From: Symbiodinium natans
Lineage: Eukaryota > Sar > Dinophyceae > Suessiales > Symbiodiniaceae
Length of the DNA: 64,000 nucleotides
Direction of reading: 5' to 3'
Assembly (NCBI GenBank): GCA_905221605.1
Contig: CAJNDS010002525.1
Coordinates: 269,001 to 333,000, forward strand
The translations under genes were made by a program, and so were the position numbers. The number at the start of each line of letters is the position of its first letter. Positions within the stretch are counted from its first letter, which is position 1. This document shows, piece after piece, positions 45,842-56,760 of this stretch. Under the pieces are notes generated by a model that was given only the letters and a program-made list of their open reading frames with translations, ran no database searches and was not told the DNA's origin.

Positions 45842-46058
45842 GCTCAAGTGGTAGAAGCAAAGCGAACGAAAGAATGCGGGGATTGTGCTTTGAAAGCCGA
45901 ATTGCTACCATTGTAAAGCAAATGTGCTCATGCTCACGAGTTGCTTGTCAATGTCAGAACTGAAAGCATCGACTGACTGAAACGTTAAGACATGCCAGAC
46001 GTGCCTCTTCGAAGTTGTTGTAGTCGTTGAGCGTCTTCTTCAAATATGAAACCTTTAC
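45842..46058. promoter_or_regulatory. Upstream region of the ubiquitin-like gene
   Basis: 217 bp between the ATG and the right terminal repeat. No TCTA motif in the viral spacing, no CTTAAAGA motif and no TATA box recognised. Confidence 0.35.
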
Positions 46059-46551
46059 CAAAAGGACTAACTATAACACGGGAAGCCCCAGAAGCTTGAG
46101 AAGTTGGGAAAAGACTGAAACGAAGAAGGGGGAGATATGGGGAAGAAATTAGGTTTATTGTTGCTATAAATCATAACAACAACAAACATTCAAACAATGA
46201 TATGGGAAGGACTTTAAGAATATAGGAACGCATAAGGTGGATAGATTAAATTTTAGGGGTGTTGTTATTTGTAGGTTTTGCGGAATGAATGAGGTAGCTT
46301 GTCCTTAGAATCCCCTATGGATAATGGATAAGGCGGGAAACGAGAGAAAACGAATGAGGGGATGGTAAAAAGTTGGGGCTAAAAATTCGGCGGGAAATAC
46401 GGGGAAACTGGGCTTAGGAAATGCAACAGGTAGCGAAAGAACATAGAACTAAATAAGGGGGCAGGGTCAAGAAAAAGCAGAGCTGGGGGGCAAGTGGGTA
46501 GCGATATAACCCTGAAGCCTTAGCCTGTGAAACCCCCTTTTACATATTTTT
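46059..46551 (-). repeat. Right terminal inverted repeat
   Basis: Inverted copy of 15021-15513 (coordinates sum to 61572) with two adjacent mismatches. The outer end is CATATTTTTT followed by a host G12 run. Confidence 0.95.
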
Positions 46552-47882
46552 TGGGGGGGGGGGCGCTAACAAAATTCAATTTTTCTGGCTGTATAAGGAT
46601 TATGAAGGGGAGTAAGTGTAGTAGAAATTAGCAAGTATGTTCAAACCTAGCCCTGTTTAGGGTGCAACCCATGCCTGCTTCTACACCCTAGTTTGGGGTG
46701 TGCGGCAAAGTTTGAGTCTCGGGTAAACCCTGTCCCGCCTGAATACCGGGCACACGTCCCAGAACGTTTGTGGTTCTCTGCCCACACTTTTTGTCGCTCC
46801 TGCTCTTGGAGGCTTCTGCGTGCAGGGCCTATTGTGCTTTACAGTATAAGCTTATAGGGGTTTAGGATTCAGGGTTTAGGGGTTCAGCATCCACAAAGAT
46901 TATCAGTTTAACTGGGAATTTGGGCTTTAGGATTTAAGATGCGCAGCCGAACCCCTTTAGGGGCCCAAGTAACGTAGTTACATGAGCCCTGAGGGACAAT
47001 GAATGTTCTGAACCCGTGTCCGTCGCGCGGCAGTCGCACACCTGCGGCGAACCCAAGGCAGCCCAGACCCGGTCTCTACAGGGTTGGGGTTTAGGGTTAG
47101 GGTTGAGGGATAAGGTTTAAGGTACCCCGAAACCCTAAACCCCAAACCCTAAATCCTAAACCCTATTCCCTACCCCTTAAACCCTAAACCCTTTGTTTGG
47201 AGTTTGTGCTTCTTGATGCTTAAACACCCTGCCGCCAAGGGGCATAGTCCGACTTGATGTACTTGCAACAGCTTGTGAGCGGCAAGCAGCGATCGTGGAG
47301 GATGCCCCCCACCTCGACAGCATATGTCGGGGTTGTAATTTTCTTTGTATGCGGGGCTTAGGGCGATAGCCTTCTCTCTTCCAGCTACACTTGAAAGATA
47401 TCCGATGGGGTTTAGGGCTTGAAGGGCTTGCGGCTCGGGCTTATGGCTTTTCGGTAAACAGTTCAAATGGCGTCCTTTCACGCCCATTCTGATGATTTAG
47501 AACATGTTTTTCCCCCTATCCTATCATGTCCCTCCCCCCGTCGCCAAGACCAGAGTCAGCCAATTCTATCTCATTGTGTCCTTTGGTCCCTTCTCCGCTT
47601 CTCTTTCCTGCCTATCCAGTCCGCCACTGCCCGAAAAGAAAAAGCAAAGGTAAGAGCTGACAAAGGAAGATGCTTGGAAATGGACGGTGAGAGCTCTACA
47701 TACTCTCCGCTCATTTCCCCTGTGGTTCTGTCCTTGTACTTTGTCAGGTTCGTCTTCTCTCTTTCAACGAGAAGAAGAGCAAGAAAGGGCGCTCTCTGTC
47801 TCAACCCTAAACCCCAAACCCTAAACCCTAAACCGTCAAGGGTCGCAAGGACATAAGGACTCAGGCTTCGAGCCACCTCCCC
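46552..47882. other. Host DNA right of the virus
   Basis: Starts with a G run (46553-46563), then unique DNA to about 46850, and telomere-type tracts at 46858-46885, 47088-47195 and 47805-47835. A plus-strand frame at 47467-47856 has an ATG and runs into repeat-derived LNPKP residues; no domain recognised. Confidence 0.5.
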
Positions 47883-48047
47883 ACTGGAGGTTCAGGGGTA
47901 CTTAGTAACCAATTATAACCCACTTATAAGCCCCCTAAGTACCCTAAATAGGGTTGTAATTGGGCTATAAGGACAGTTATAACCCACCTATAATTGGGAT
48001 ATAAGGACAGTTGTATTTGGGTTGCTAAGTACCATGAACCTCCAAGT
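47883..48047. mobile_element. Family-1 MITE-like element, long form
   Basis: ACTGGAGGTTCAGGGGTACTTAG at the left is mirrored by CTAAGTACCATGAACCTCCA and AGT at the right, an inverted repeat of about 30 bp. The interior holds repeats of TATAACCCAC and ATAAGGACAGTT. This is the most complete family-1 copy in the window. Confidence 0.85.
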
Positions 48048-48940
48048 ACCGGCCTCACCAATGCCCGCAAAGGCTGCCATGGAGAGCAGGACGTTCCTGG
48101 CACAAACCTCCGTGGCTCTTTGGGAGATTTGGGTTTAGGGTTTATAGGGTTTATAGGGTTTAGGGTTTAGGGTTTGGGGTTTGGGGCTTGGGGTTTGGGG
48201 TCTCGGAACTAGGGCAAAATCTCCGCATATGACTGTGAGAGGACTTGCTTTGGAGTGACGTCCGTGTCGTGCATGTGCCCGCTGCGGCACCTCTGTTCTG
48301 TGATCGGGACCCTCCCCAAAAGCGCCCTAAAGCCTAAACCCTAAGCTCTAAGCCCTAAACCCTTAACCCTAAACCCTAAAGCCTGAACCCTCAACCCTAA
48401 ACCCTAACCAAAAAGCCATCCTGACGATGCTCCCCTTAGGACCATATTGAACATTGAACCTTCCCGTGGGTTATAGCTCAACAAACCAACCCTAAACCCT
48501 AAACCCTAAACCCTGAAACTTCAAGGGGGTGGTAGGAGTTCATGGACCATATGCCACCCAGCGGCAGTGTTTGTTCCAGAACAGCTTCCACCAGCCCTGG
48601 CAGCCTCGCAGCATCGGGGACGCATCAAACTGCAACCTCCCGGTCCCCGGGTTTAGGGTTTAGGGTTTAGGGTTTAGGGTTTAGGGTTTAGGGTGACATT
48701 CCAGGCCTTCGCGCCCGAGAGGAAGAGTGTTCTGGCAAACCCCAACGACTCCTCGGCGCACCCGGCTCAAAGGAGGGCACAAAGCACAAAGCCCTAAACC
48801 CTAAACCCTAACCCCCAAACCCTAAACCCTAAACCCTAAACCCTAAACCCCAAACCCTCAATTGGGAGAGGGGTGGAGGGGTGGTGGGGGGGTGACTCCT
48901 CTAGCTCCAACTCCTCTACTTGATGGGGGGGTATAAGCCG
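48048..48940. repeat. Telomere-type tracts and unique spacers
   Basis: Plus-strand tracts at 48128-48205 and 48649-48694, and C-strand tracts at 48320-48412, 48488-48515 and 48792-48862. Spacers of 100-200 bp without recognisable genes. Confidence 0.75.
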
Positions 48941-49051
48941 AGACCCAAGAGTAATTCAGGAATAAAGGCGGTGCCCTTTTTCGCTAAACAGTGGCTTATA
49001 AGGGAACCTAAACCCTAAAGAAAGGAATACGGGCATGCTCTGGGTCCTGGT
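48941..49051. mobile_element. Family-D foldback element
   Basis: AGACCCAAGAGTAATTCAGG at the left and TGCTCTGGGTCCTGGT at the right. Aligns along its length with 8951-9062. Confidence 0.65.
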
Positions 49052-51032
49052 ATGTGATGCCCTGGTGTTCAATTTCGCGCCAGGTCTCCACGGCGCATGT
49101 CGTCCTGGCGACGTCTCCAGGGGTGTTCCTGGGACAAAGCACCGGATTCAGCAAAACCTGACCCTTAAACCGAATCCAAAACCCTAGTCCTCAACCCTAA
49201 ACCCTAAACCCAAAAACCCTAAAACACTACAACCCTACAACCCAAAAACCCTACAACTCTACAACCCTGCAACCCTACAACCCTAGAACCCTAAAACCCT
49301 AAAACCCTAAAACCCGACCCCGGGGGCTGAACTCCAAAAGCCCGAGGCAAGAAGTGGCCCTTCAAGTGAGGCCTACTTGGAGGTTCAGGCGCAAGTAGGG
49401 TTTCGGGTTTAGGGTTGAGGGTTGAGGGTTTAGGGTTATAGGGTTTAGGGTTTAGGGTTTAAGGGGGCATTAGTACCCCGAATAAGGTTCTAACCCGATT
49501 TCTCCCCTGGTTACCCTGTAGACCTGTATTTTAAGGGTTTTATAGGGTTCGGGGTTTGGCGTTTAGGTCCAGCTTGGGAAAGGGGCTCGTTGAAGCGCGT
49601 GTGCGCTCTAAATCTTCTGACCTTTTAACCTAAAATCTCAAGTCCTACAAACCGTAAGCCCAGGTGCATCTACTAGTAACAACCCAGTATGCCCCATAGA
49701 CCCCGTCAACAACCCCGAACCCTGTCAACCCCTAAACCCTACACCAACCCCAAACCCTATCAACCCCTAAACCCTACACCCTAAACCTGTATAAACAAAC
49801 AATATGGCAAAGCCCCTGGACACCATAGCTTCAAACCGCGCTCCCAAACGAAACCTCACCAAGCGAAGCTCCGAGACTCCCGAGATCCCTTAAATCAGGA
49901 ATCGGTTTGGGGTTTAGGGTTTATGGATTTAGGCTTTAGGGTTTAGGGCTTGCTTAGAAGCTCTTTTGACTTGCAAGTCTACCTAATATCCTCTATAAAC
50001 CGGATGTCAGCCCCAAAACCCACCTTACTAACCCTACTTGCTAAGTCAAAAGGGCGTCCAGTTAAGGGCTGCTTTGTAATTCATCTTAGAATCCCCGTTA
50101 AACTTCCAGGAATCTGCCCTAAACCCCAATTCCTGAACCCTAAACCCTCAACCCCGCACGTTGAGGTCTTTGGGAGCTCTGCCCAAGGCACCGTTTCGTC
50201 TTCCATCTGTACGCCCACGGCTGCTGGATCGAGACGTTGAAGGCTTCCTGCAGCATTTAGGGTTTAGTCGGGTCTAGGGCGCAGGGTGCGCCAGAATGTT
50301 GCAAGTGTGGGCCACTACCCATGGACTCCGATATGCCTTATCATCATATCAGGGACGAGGGAGGGCTCCGAAAGAAGGGGGTATCCTCTTGGGGGAGTTC
50401 CTAGACCAGCTGCGAGCAAGAACGCCTGCGTGCAACTTTTTTCGGAGAAGCACTGATGAGCAATAGGAATATTTCTATGAACGCATCAATACAAGCCCAT
50501 GTGATCCCGTCCTTCTTCTTCTTGGTCGTCAATGCCGCAGGGCAGTCATAGCCCGCGGCACTAGCCACATACAGGCCCGCGGTGGATCTGGGATGAGAAT
50601 GATGCAGACCAACTGCTCATTGAATGGAATGCCACGAGAATCTTCCCAAAACCCTAAACCCTAAACCCTGTTAAGAGTTTATGGCTTTTGGGATTCAGAA
50701 AGTTTAGGGTTCATGAGTCCAACGTTCGCCAAGGAGCGCGTAGCCAGCGGACGCGGCAACTTCGCCGGCGCACCTACCTGAGGAGCTTCGGTGGCTCTAT
50801 ATTCCCTCTAACGCCAGTCCCCTAAAGCCCAAACGGCCTAAACCCTAAACCCTAAACTGAACCCTAAATTAAACCCTGAAGCCAAAACCGTAAACCCTAA
50901 ACCGCGAACCGTAAACCGTAAACCCTAAACTCTAAACCCACCTAAAGGCCTCTTAGAACTTAGAACCATCAAAAGACAAGCGTTGTAACTATTCCCTTGG
51001 TGGCCTGGGGTTGGCTGTTATTACACTAAGCC
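49052..51032. repeat. Variant telomere-type tracts, mostly non-coding
   Basis: AACCCTAC/AAACCCTA variants at 49170-49315, a family-1 left end (ACTTGGAGGTTCAGG, 49377-) running directly into TTTAGGG repeats to 49460, CCCTATCAA variants at 49700-49790, and short tracts at 49908-49950, 50650-50670 and 50838-50940. The stretch 50160-50640 is unique, with no gene recognised. Confidence 0.65.
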
Positions 51033-51138
51033 GTAGGGTTTAGGGTTTAGGGTTTATAAGGTTTAGGGTTTAGGGTTTAGGGTTTAGGGTTTAGGGTTTA
51101 GGGTTTAGGGTTTAGGGTTTAGGGTTTAGGGTTTAGGG
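51033..51138. repeat. TTTAGGG array abutting a family-2 element
   Basis: About fourteen TTTAGGG units with one TTTATAAGG interruption. The last GGG is shared with the start of the family-2 foldback. Confidence 0.9.
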
Positions 51139-51234
51139 GATGTTCCCCCTTTTACTCACAGTCCTTGATCGGGGGTTCTAGTACCCCCAGTTCTAATCCC
51201 TACCAAGAACTGTCAGTATAAGGGGGAACATCCC
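51137..51234. mobile_element. Family-2 foldback element
   Basis: GGGATGTTCCCCC...CACAGTCCTTG mirrored by CAAGAACTGTCAG...GGGGGAACATCCC. 98 bp. Confidence 0.85.
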
Positions 51235-51830
51235 AGGCTAGAACCATAATAAGAAAACGTTTGAAGTAGCCCCTTGGGGGTTTATATAAGAGCTGGCAAT
51301 CTGGAGTTATAGAGTTTTCAAGGGAGGGGGGTTCAAGCGGGGGATGTAACCTAAAGTTTCCCTAATACTCCCCACCACTCCCTAAGGCTCCCCTAGGTTC
51401 CCCAGGTACACACCGCCCTTGAACCCCCCTCCCTTAAGAACCCTACAATGGAGAGTTGGCCTTACAGTTTAGGGTTTAGGGTTTAGGGTCTAGGGTTTAG
51501 GCCTTACAGCAAAGGTGCCCCAATTGATGCTCTTCTTTGTCGCGTTTTTTCTGCGGATGTGCTGGTAGTCGAGGTCCAGATTGTGGCAAGATTCAACCGT
51601 CAAGCCTGGGCAGGCAGGCCCCCCCCCCCCCCCGCAAAAAAAAAAAAAAAAACTAATCATACATGCTGTGTGGCGAGCATTCAAAGGTGGCACTGGCACA
51701 CTCCGCCCAGCATTTTCAGCAACTGCCGCATAAACGTGGACCCGAACCGGATCGTTTCCGTGTTTTGTTGGCAGTTCACACGGCTGAACTCTCAACAATT
51801 GGCCCTTTCTACACAATGCTAAGCCACTGT
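51235..51830. other. Host DNA with a C/A homopolymer pair
   Basis: An inverted pair GGGAGGGGGGTTCAAG (51322-) and CTTGAACCCCCCTCCC (51419-) encloses about 80 bp, another foldback. A short telomere-type tract lies at 51468-51500 and a run of C15, G, C then A18 at about 51620-51653. No gene supported. Confidence 0.5.
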
Positions 51831-51949
51831 TTGCTTAAGAACCCCTTCCCCCAAAATATCATACATATATATATATACACATATACACACGTATGTCGTT
51901 CCTTATTAAGGTAATGTAAAGATTATTTGTTGGGGAGGTTTTTAAGCAG
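51831..51949. mobile_element. Family-6 foldback element
   Basis: TTGCTTAAGAACCCC at the left and GGGGAGGTTTTTAAGCA at the right, AT-rich TATATA centre. Same plan as 8290-8465 but with short homopolymers. Confidence 0.7.
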
Positions 51950-53489
51950 ACAGTAGCAAGCCCAATCGTTATCTAGTTCAGGGTTGCGTATTCGGAGGTT
52001 CCTGCTGGAAAGCACACGGTCACTTCCAAAAAAAGATCGTCTGGTTAGGGTGTCGGGTGTCTGGATTAATGCTGGGACCCGCCCCCCTTGAGGAGTAGTG
52101 TGACCAGGCGCTTCGGAATGGTACATGGCCCTTCTGCCCCACACTGACCCCTGTAAACCCAAAACCCTAAACCCTAAACCCTATAAACCCTAAACCCTAT
52201 AAACCCTAAACCCTAAACCCCAAACCCTAAACCCAAAACCCTATAAACCCTATAAACCCTAAACCCCAAACCCTACTGTTTAGGGTTGCATGTCAACAGG
52301 CGCAGGAAAAGTCGAAGCTTTGCTTTCGCAGACACCGCTACCCGCAGAGAATGAAGGACACCTACGTCGGACTACGTGCAAGATGAGAAAGCTCCCTAAA
52401 ACCTAAACCCTAAACCCTAAACCCTAAACCCTAAACCCTAACCCTAAACCCTAAACCCTTTTGAGAAGATTTGGGCTCTGCTGCCAGTTGAGTCGCCTAG
52501 CTCGGTACCCAGCACATCCAGCTCCCATGAGACGCCCTGCGGCGGGGGTGGAGATTCTCAAAGAGGGTTGGTTTCGGGTTTCGGGTTTAGGGTTTAGGGT
52601 TTAGGGTTTAGGGTTTAGGGTTTAGGGTTAGAACCACGACATCTCAGACGCCCTAAATGCACGTCTTAGTGGATCCCGAATCCTAAACCCTAAACCCTAA
52701 ACCCTAAACCCTAATTATTCAACCACGGCTGCTTCAACGACTTCAGCTTCAACTTCAGCTTTCAGCCCGGCCATGCTCACAAGACTGGAACACCACCACA
52801 CCCTGAGCTGGCCGTCTCTGCTTCCAACGAAGCCTTGGGGACCACATGACCCCCAAAAGGGTGTATGCTTCACATACCTTAGGTAGTATAGGGTATATGA
52901 CGATAATTTTAGGGTTCACATATCTTTCATAGGACATCTAGTAGTACAGGGTATATATAACCCCAACTTTGGGGCACTTGGTCCCCTGAAGAGCCTCCAT
53001 ACGACCTGCACAGCGGGCGTAGCCGCGGAACCTGGGGGCAAGTCGCCATTTCTGCCAGCGTTGGCAGGGTGTTCAGCTCAGGCAATCCATGTGCCTAACC
53101 CCAAACCCTAAACCCTAAACCCAAAAAACCTAATGCTAAACCATAAACCCTAAACCCTAACCCTAGACCCTAAACCCTAACCCCTGAACCCCCTTGTGTG
53201 GTTACTATTAGAAGGGTGGCCCGAATATTGAGGGTGCCCAAAAAGGGGCCCGAATTTGAGTTTGAGAACTACCCATATGGAGCCACGCAACCTACTTGGG
53301 CCTCAGCGGCAAAGTCTGCACCACATAGGTACATGGATCCTTTGGGAGAAGAGAGCCCTGACACCCGATAAAGGCTTGATGGGCCAGAGGCCCACACAAC
53401 CCAAAAGCCTAGAGCCCTAAACCTTAGAGAACCTAGACAGCCTTAAAAACCGAACACCATGCATGCACACAAGCCCTAATCACCCCAAA
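51950..53489. repeat. CCCTAAA/TTTAGGG tracts with unique spacers
   Basis: C-strand arrays at 52152-52277, 52396-52460, 52682-52713 and 53098-53190, plus-strand array at 52567-52630. Fragments of family 5 (GTACATGGATCCTTTGGG) near 53328. No gene recognised. Confidence 0.75.
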
Positions 53490-53607
53490 CCCTAAACCCT
53501 AAACTCTCAACCCCAAACCCCTAAACTCTGTAAACCCTAAACCCCAAGCCCTAAACCCTAAACTCTCAACCCCAAACCCCTAAACTCTGTAAACCCTAAA
53601 CCCCAGA
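53490..53607. repeat. 59-bp tandem duplication of degenerate telomere-type repeat
   Basis: 53490-53548 is repeated at 53549-53607, including the irregular units CTCTCAACCCC and CTCTGTAAACC. A segmental duplication, not heptamer-by-heptamer growth. Confidence 0.85.
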
Positions 53608-54640
53608 CTCTGAGAGATTCTGCAGATGGGAGGCCATTTCTGGTCGCAGCCTCGTACAGGGAGCTCCTGGAGCGCGGCCCTCCAATTCTTAGATTAAAGG
53701 GGTTTAGGGTTTAGGGTTTAGGGTTTAGGGTTTAAGGTCTAGGGTTTGGGGTTTAGGGTTTGGAGTTTAGGGTTTCGGGTTTAGGGGGTTTAGGGGGTTT
53801 AGGGTTTAGGGGGTTTGGGGTTTACAGGGTTTAGGGTCTAGGGGGTCAGGGGGAAAATATGTAGAGTTGAGGGTTTCGGATTAAAAGGTTTGGGGCAGCT
53901 AAGCCGCCTAAACCCGCAAAAAGACGGCAGCTAAGTTTGGGCGCCTGGCCTTGCAAACTCGACACGAACTCGATCGGTTCCAAGATAGGTATCCGAACCT
54001 CGCCTTGTAAACCTTATAAACCCGACAACACCTGAACCCTACACTCGTAGCCCTCTCCAAACCCGACAGGGCAGCTTAGGGTTTCGGGTAAGTTTAGGAT
54101 AGGGTTTAGGGTTTAGGGTTCAGGGTTCAGGGCTTAGGGCTTGGAGTTTGGGGGTCTAAGGGCGCTCCGCCATGTACTTTGCCGCACTGCCCGCTGAGCG
54201 GACCGTGCGCGTGGCTGCGGTTGCACACTCCATGCCGACGAGCTTCTTGTCCTGTCGGGTCGGGCCTAAGCACCCCTACTTAAACTTGGTTTAGGGGTTA
54301 GGGGGTTCGGGGTTCGGGGGTTTAGGGTTTAGGGTTTAGGGTTTGAAGCCCTAAAGCCTAAACCCGGAACCCGAACCCCTACCCAACAAAAAGGGGCGAC
54401 TACACCTAGTTTCTGAGTACCCTGGCTCTAAAAACCGTCAACCTTTCAATTATGGTAGGATTCTATATGGCCCAAAAGGTTAAAGGTTCCCTTCTCAGCT
54501 ACTAAGTACAAAGTAAGGGCGCAGGTAAACCCTACCCTTGTCACCCCAAACCCCAAACCCCAAACCCCAAACCCCAAACCCCAAACCCTAAACCCTCACG
54601 TCCGGGGCCGGGCCTGACAAACCTTGAGGTCGCTTTCAAT
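53608..54640. repeat. Telomere-type tracts and CCCCAAA array
   Basis: Plus-strand tracts at 53700-53840 and 54090-54145, mixed tracts at 54290-54345, and a CCCCAAA array of seven units at 54545-54590. The DNA at 53860-54060 and 54150-54290 is unique. Confidence 0.7.
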
Positions 54641-56494
54641 GGAGGCAGCGATGGTGCCGGCGTCCTCCGCATGTTGAAGAAGTGAAAATTGCTTTGAATT
54701 GATATGGGGATTGCCTAAAATAGGGGTACCTCAATGGGGTCCTTATTATAAGCAGATCCAACTATTTGGGGGACTGTATTTGGGGGTCTCCTACTTTCGT
54801 GAACCCCCCAAGTTGCTTTGAAGGTATATCAACTTTTGGTGATATAACAAACTTTAACCGGTCAGATCACTACATGATTAAACCTCTACAAAATGCTAAG
54901 ATGCCAGCCTGTCATTTAGCATTCTTACTCGCAAAAGAAGCAATTGAGAATGGCTAAGAATTAGATTTAGCACATTAACGCCGTTGGATTTTGGTTGGTG
55001 GCAGCGTTCTTTCTACAACCGCAAAAACAAGTCAGCTGCCTTACCGTCTCCTTTAATTTAATGTGCCATTTCTTTCACCAGAAAGTTTTCAAACGGTGGA
55101 CGAAATATGGCGAATCCAGACGAGAAAACGAAGAGTCCATAGACAGACAACCAACAGATCCAACCGAATGTACTTTTGAGGATGATGGGTCAACAGTGAG
55201 TGGTGATGCTGCGTTAATTCTACGTGACAGCAAAAAGGGTGCAAGTTAGCCAGACTTTCAAATCCATAAACTTCCACGAATTTCAGCTCGGTAATGTGTT
55301 GCATGTCCGGTGCAATTTAATCAAGTTTTGAACAGGTTTAGCCAACCATTGTATCACTAAGAGGGTCAGGATAAACTCACTTCATATTCAGGTGGCAGTG
55401 GGGGGGGGGTCAAGTTCAACAAAGCATCCGGTTATTTCGGCTTTACTTCATCTCCTCATATATGTTTCATGTTGTCTGCTTTCTCACCAAACTTGAAATC
55501 AGTTCGTACACGTCGCGCCGCAAACTGTGCATTATTTTTAGAAATCAATCTCAAAAACTAGCATCCAGCTTAATTGTGGAATTGCAGTAGAATTAGTAAA
55601 TCCAGGCTCAAAACATGCATTTTCGAAACGATCTTACCTGAAAGAAATAGCCAAACTCTTCTACAAGTTTGCCAATGTTTTCAGTTATGTTGGTAATTAT
55701 CATCTGGGTATTACAAGCATTATGCATTGTAATGGCGACCTCTGATATTAAGTGTAGAGACCAACAAATCAAAGTTGATATGCTGTGGTTTATTCAAGCT
55801 GCAATGTATCCAACCTTACTAAATGTGCTTTATTTGGCTGCAAATCCAACAACATGAGTATATTGATTATTGGTATATTATCGTGAAGAATTATTCACTC
55901 ATCTTCAACAGACATATATATATATATATGTGTGTGTGTGTTCACATATATATATAGGTTTAGAAGTTTAGGTATAGTATTAAACGTGGAGACTTGCAGA
56001 TCCACCATATGGGATCATTATTCATATCGCATTGAAACTGCTTGTGATTTCTGGGCCGATGCGTTAACGTATTGTAAGAGTGAATGTCCCTTCTCCTTTC
56101 ATGTAAACATGCGGGCTGTTCTCTAATTGATGGTGCCTTTTGGGGGGTCCCCATTTTTACCACGGAGTCCCTGTCTCCAGGGTACGTAATTACCTGTACA
56201 GACTTTTGCCATGAGATGCCAAGCCGAAGCCACCTTCTATGCCAGGGTTTAGGTTCCAAAGGAGTCGGGGCTTTCTTGACTTGTTTTGAGGATTGGGGAT
56301 TGAGGCTCACGTCCGTGATCTTGAACAATGGGGGGGCATCATGTGACAAGGACTTCGGGTTCCCAAACCATAAACCTCAAATCCCTGTCCTTGATGATTG
56401 TCAAGATCGTCCGAGCGCAGAAGGCGGATCTCTTGCCAGCCTCCCCCCACTTCTGTGGGAGGCCACCCGGCAAGGAACGGTCCTGAAAGTCCCC
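54641..56494. other. Repeat-free, AT-richer island with open frames
   Basis: About 1.8 kb almost free of telomere-type repeats and less GC-rich than its surroundings. A family-7 element lies at 54707-54795. Open frames include 54995-55249 (polar, with a GESRRENEESIDRQPTD segment) and a frame at 55675-55857 with a likely membrane helix, FSVMLVIIIWVLQALCIVMA. A TATATA run sits at 55912-55960. These could be exons of a host gene, but I see no complete structure. Confidence 0.4.
54707..54795. mobile_element. Family-7 repeat
   Basis: AAAATAGGGGTACCTCAATG, then GGGGTCCTTATTATAAGCA and ATTTGGGGGTCTCC, matching the two tandem units at 60390-60545. Confidence 0.65.
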
Positions 56495-56760
56495 AAAACC
56501 CTAAACCCTAAACCCTAAACCCTAAACCCTAAACCCTAAACCCTAAACCCTAAACCCGAGTCTCCTGAGGAAGGTATAGGGCTTGAGGTTTTCAAGGCTT
56601 CCGGGGCTTGGTGTTGAGAGCTTATTCGAATCCCTATTAAGGACTGTTAGTATAAAGGGGAACGTCCCAACTGGGTTTAGGGTTTAGGGTTTAGGGCTTA
56701 GGGTTTAGGGTTTAGGGTTTAGGGTTTAGGGTTTAGGGTTTAGGGTTTAGGGTTTAGGGT
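56495..56760. repeat. CCCTAAA array, half family-2 element, TTTAGGG array
   Basis: Nine CCCTAAA units at 56495-56557, unique DNA, then a family-2 right half (56625-56675, CCCTATTAAGGACTGTTAGT to GTCCCAACTGGG), running without spacer into about twelve TTTAGGG units to 56760. The left half of the foldback is missing. Confidence 0.85.

Larger units (their letters stand above)
15021..46551. mobile_element. Integrated polinton-like / virophage-like virus
   Basis: A complete-looking element bounded by 493-bp terminal inverted repeats. It carries the diagnostic set of capsid protein, penton-like protein, packaging ATPase, protein-primed family-B DNA polymerase and retroviral-type integrase, plus a lipase-like protein, S74 fibre and two GIY-YIG nucleases. 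Core genes are AT-rich, unlike the flanks. No adenain-like protease was recognised. The apparent 31.5 kb includes a scaffold artefact: 9,090 bp (one copy plus the N gap) should probably be subtracted, leaving about 22.4 kb. The last 2.7 kb before the right repeat is host-like in composition. Confidence 0.93.

Noticed and set aside
44912-45916. Plus-strand 334-codon frame opposite the ubiquitin-like gene
   Set aside because: It is Leu-rich reverse translation of a charged protein. The minus-strand frame has domain structure and a clean ATG.
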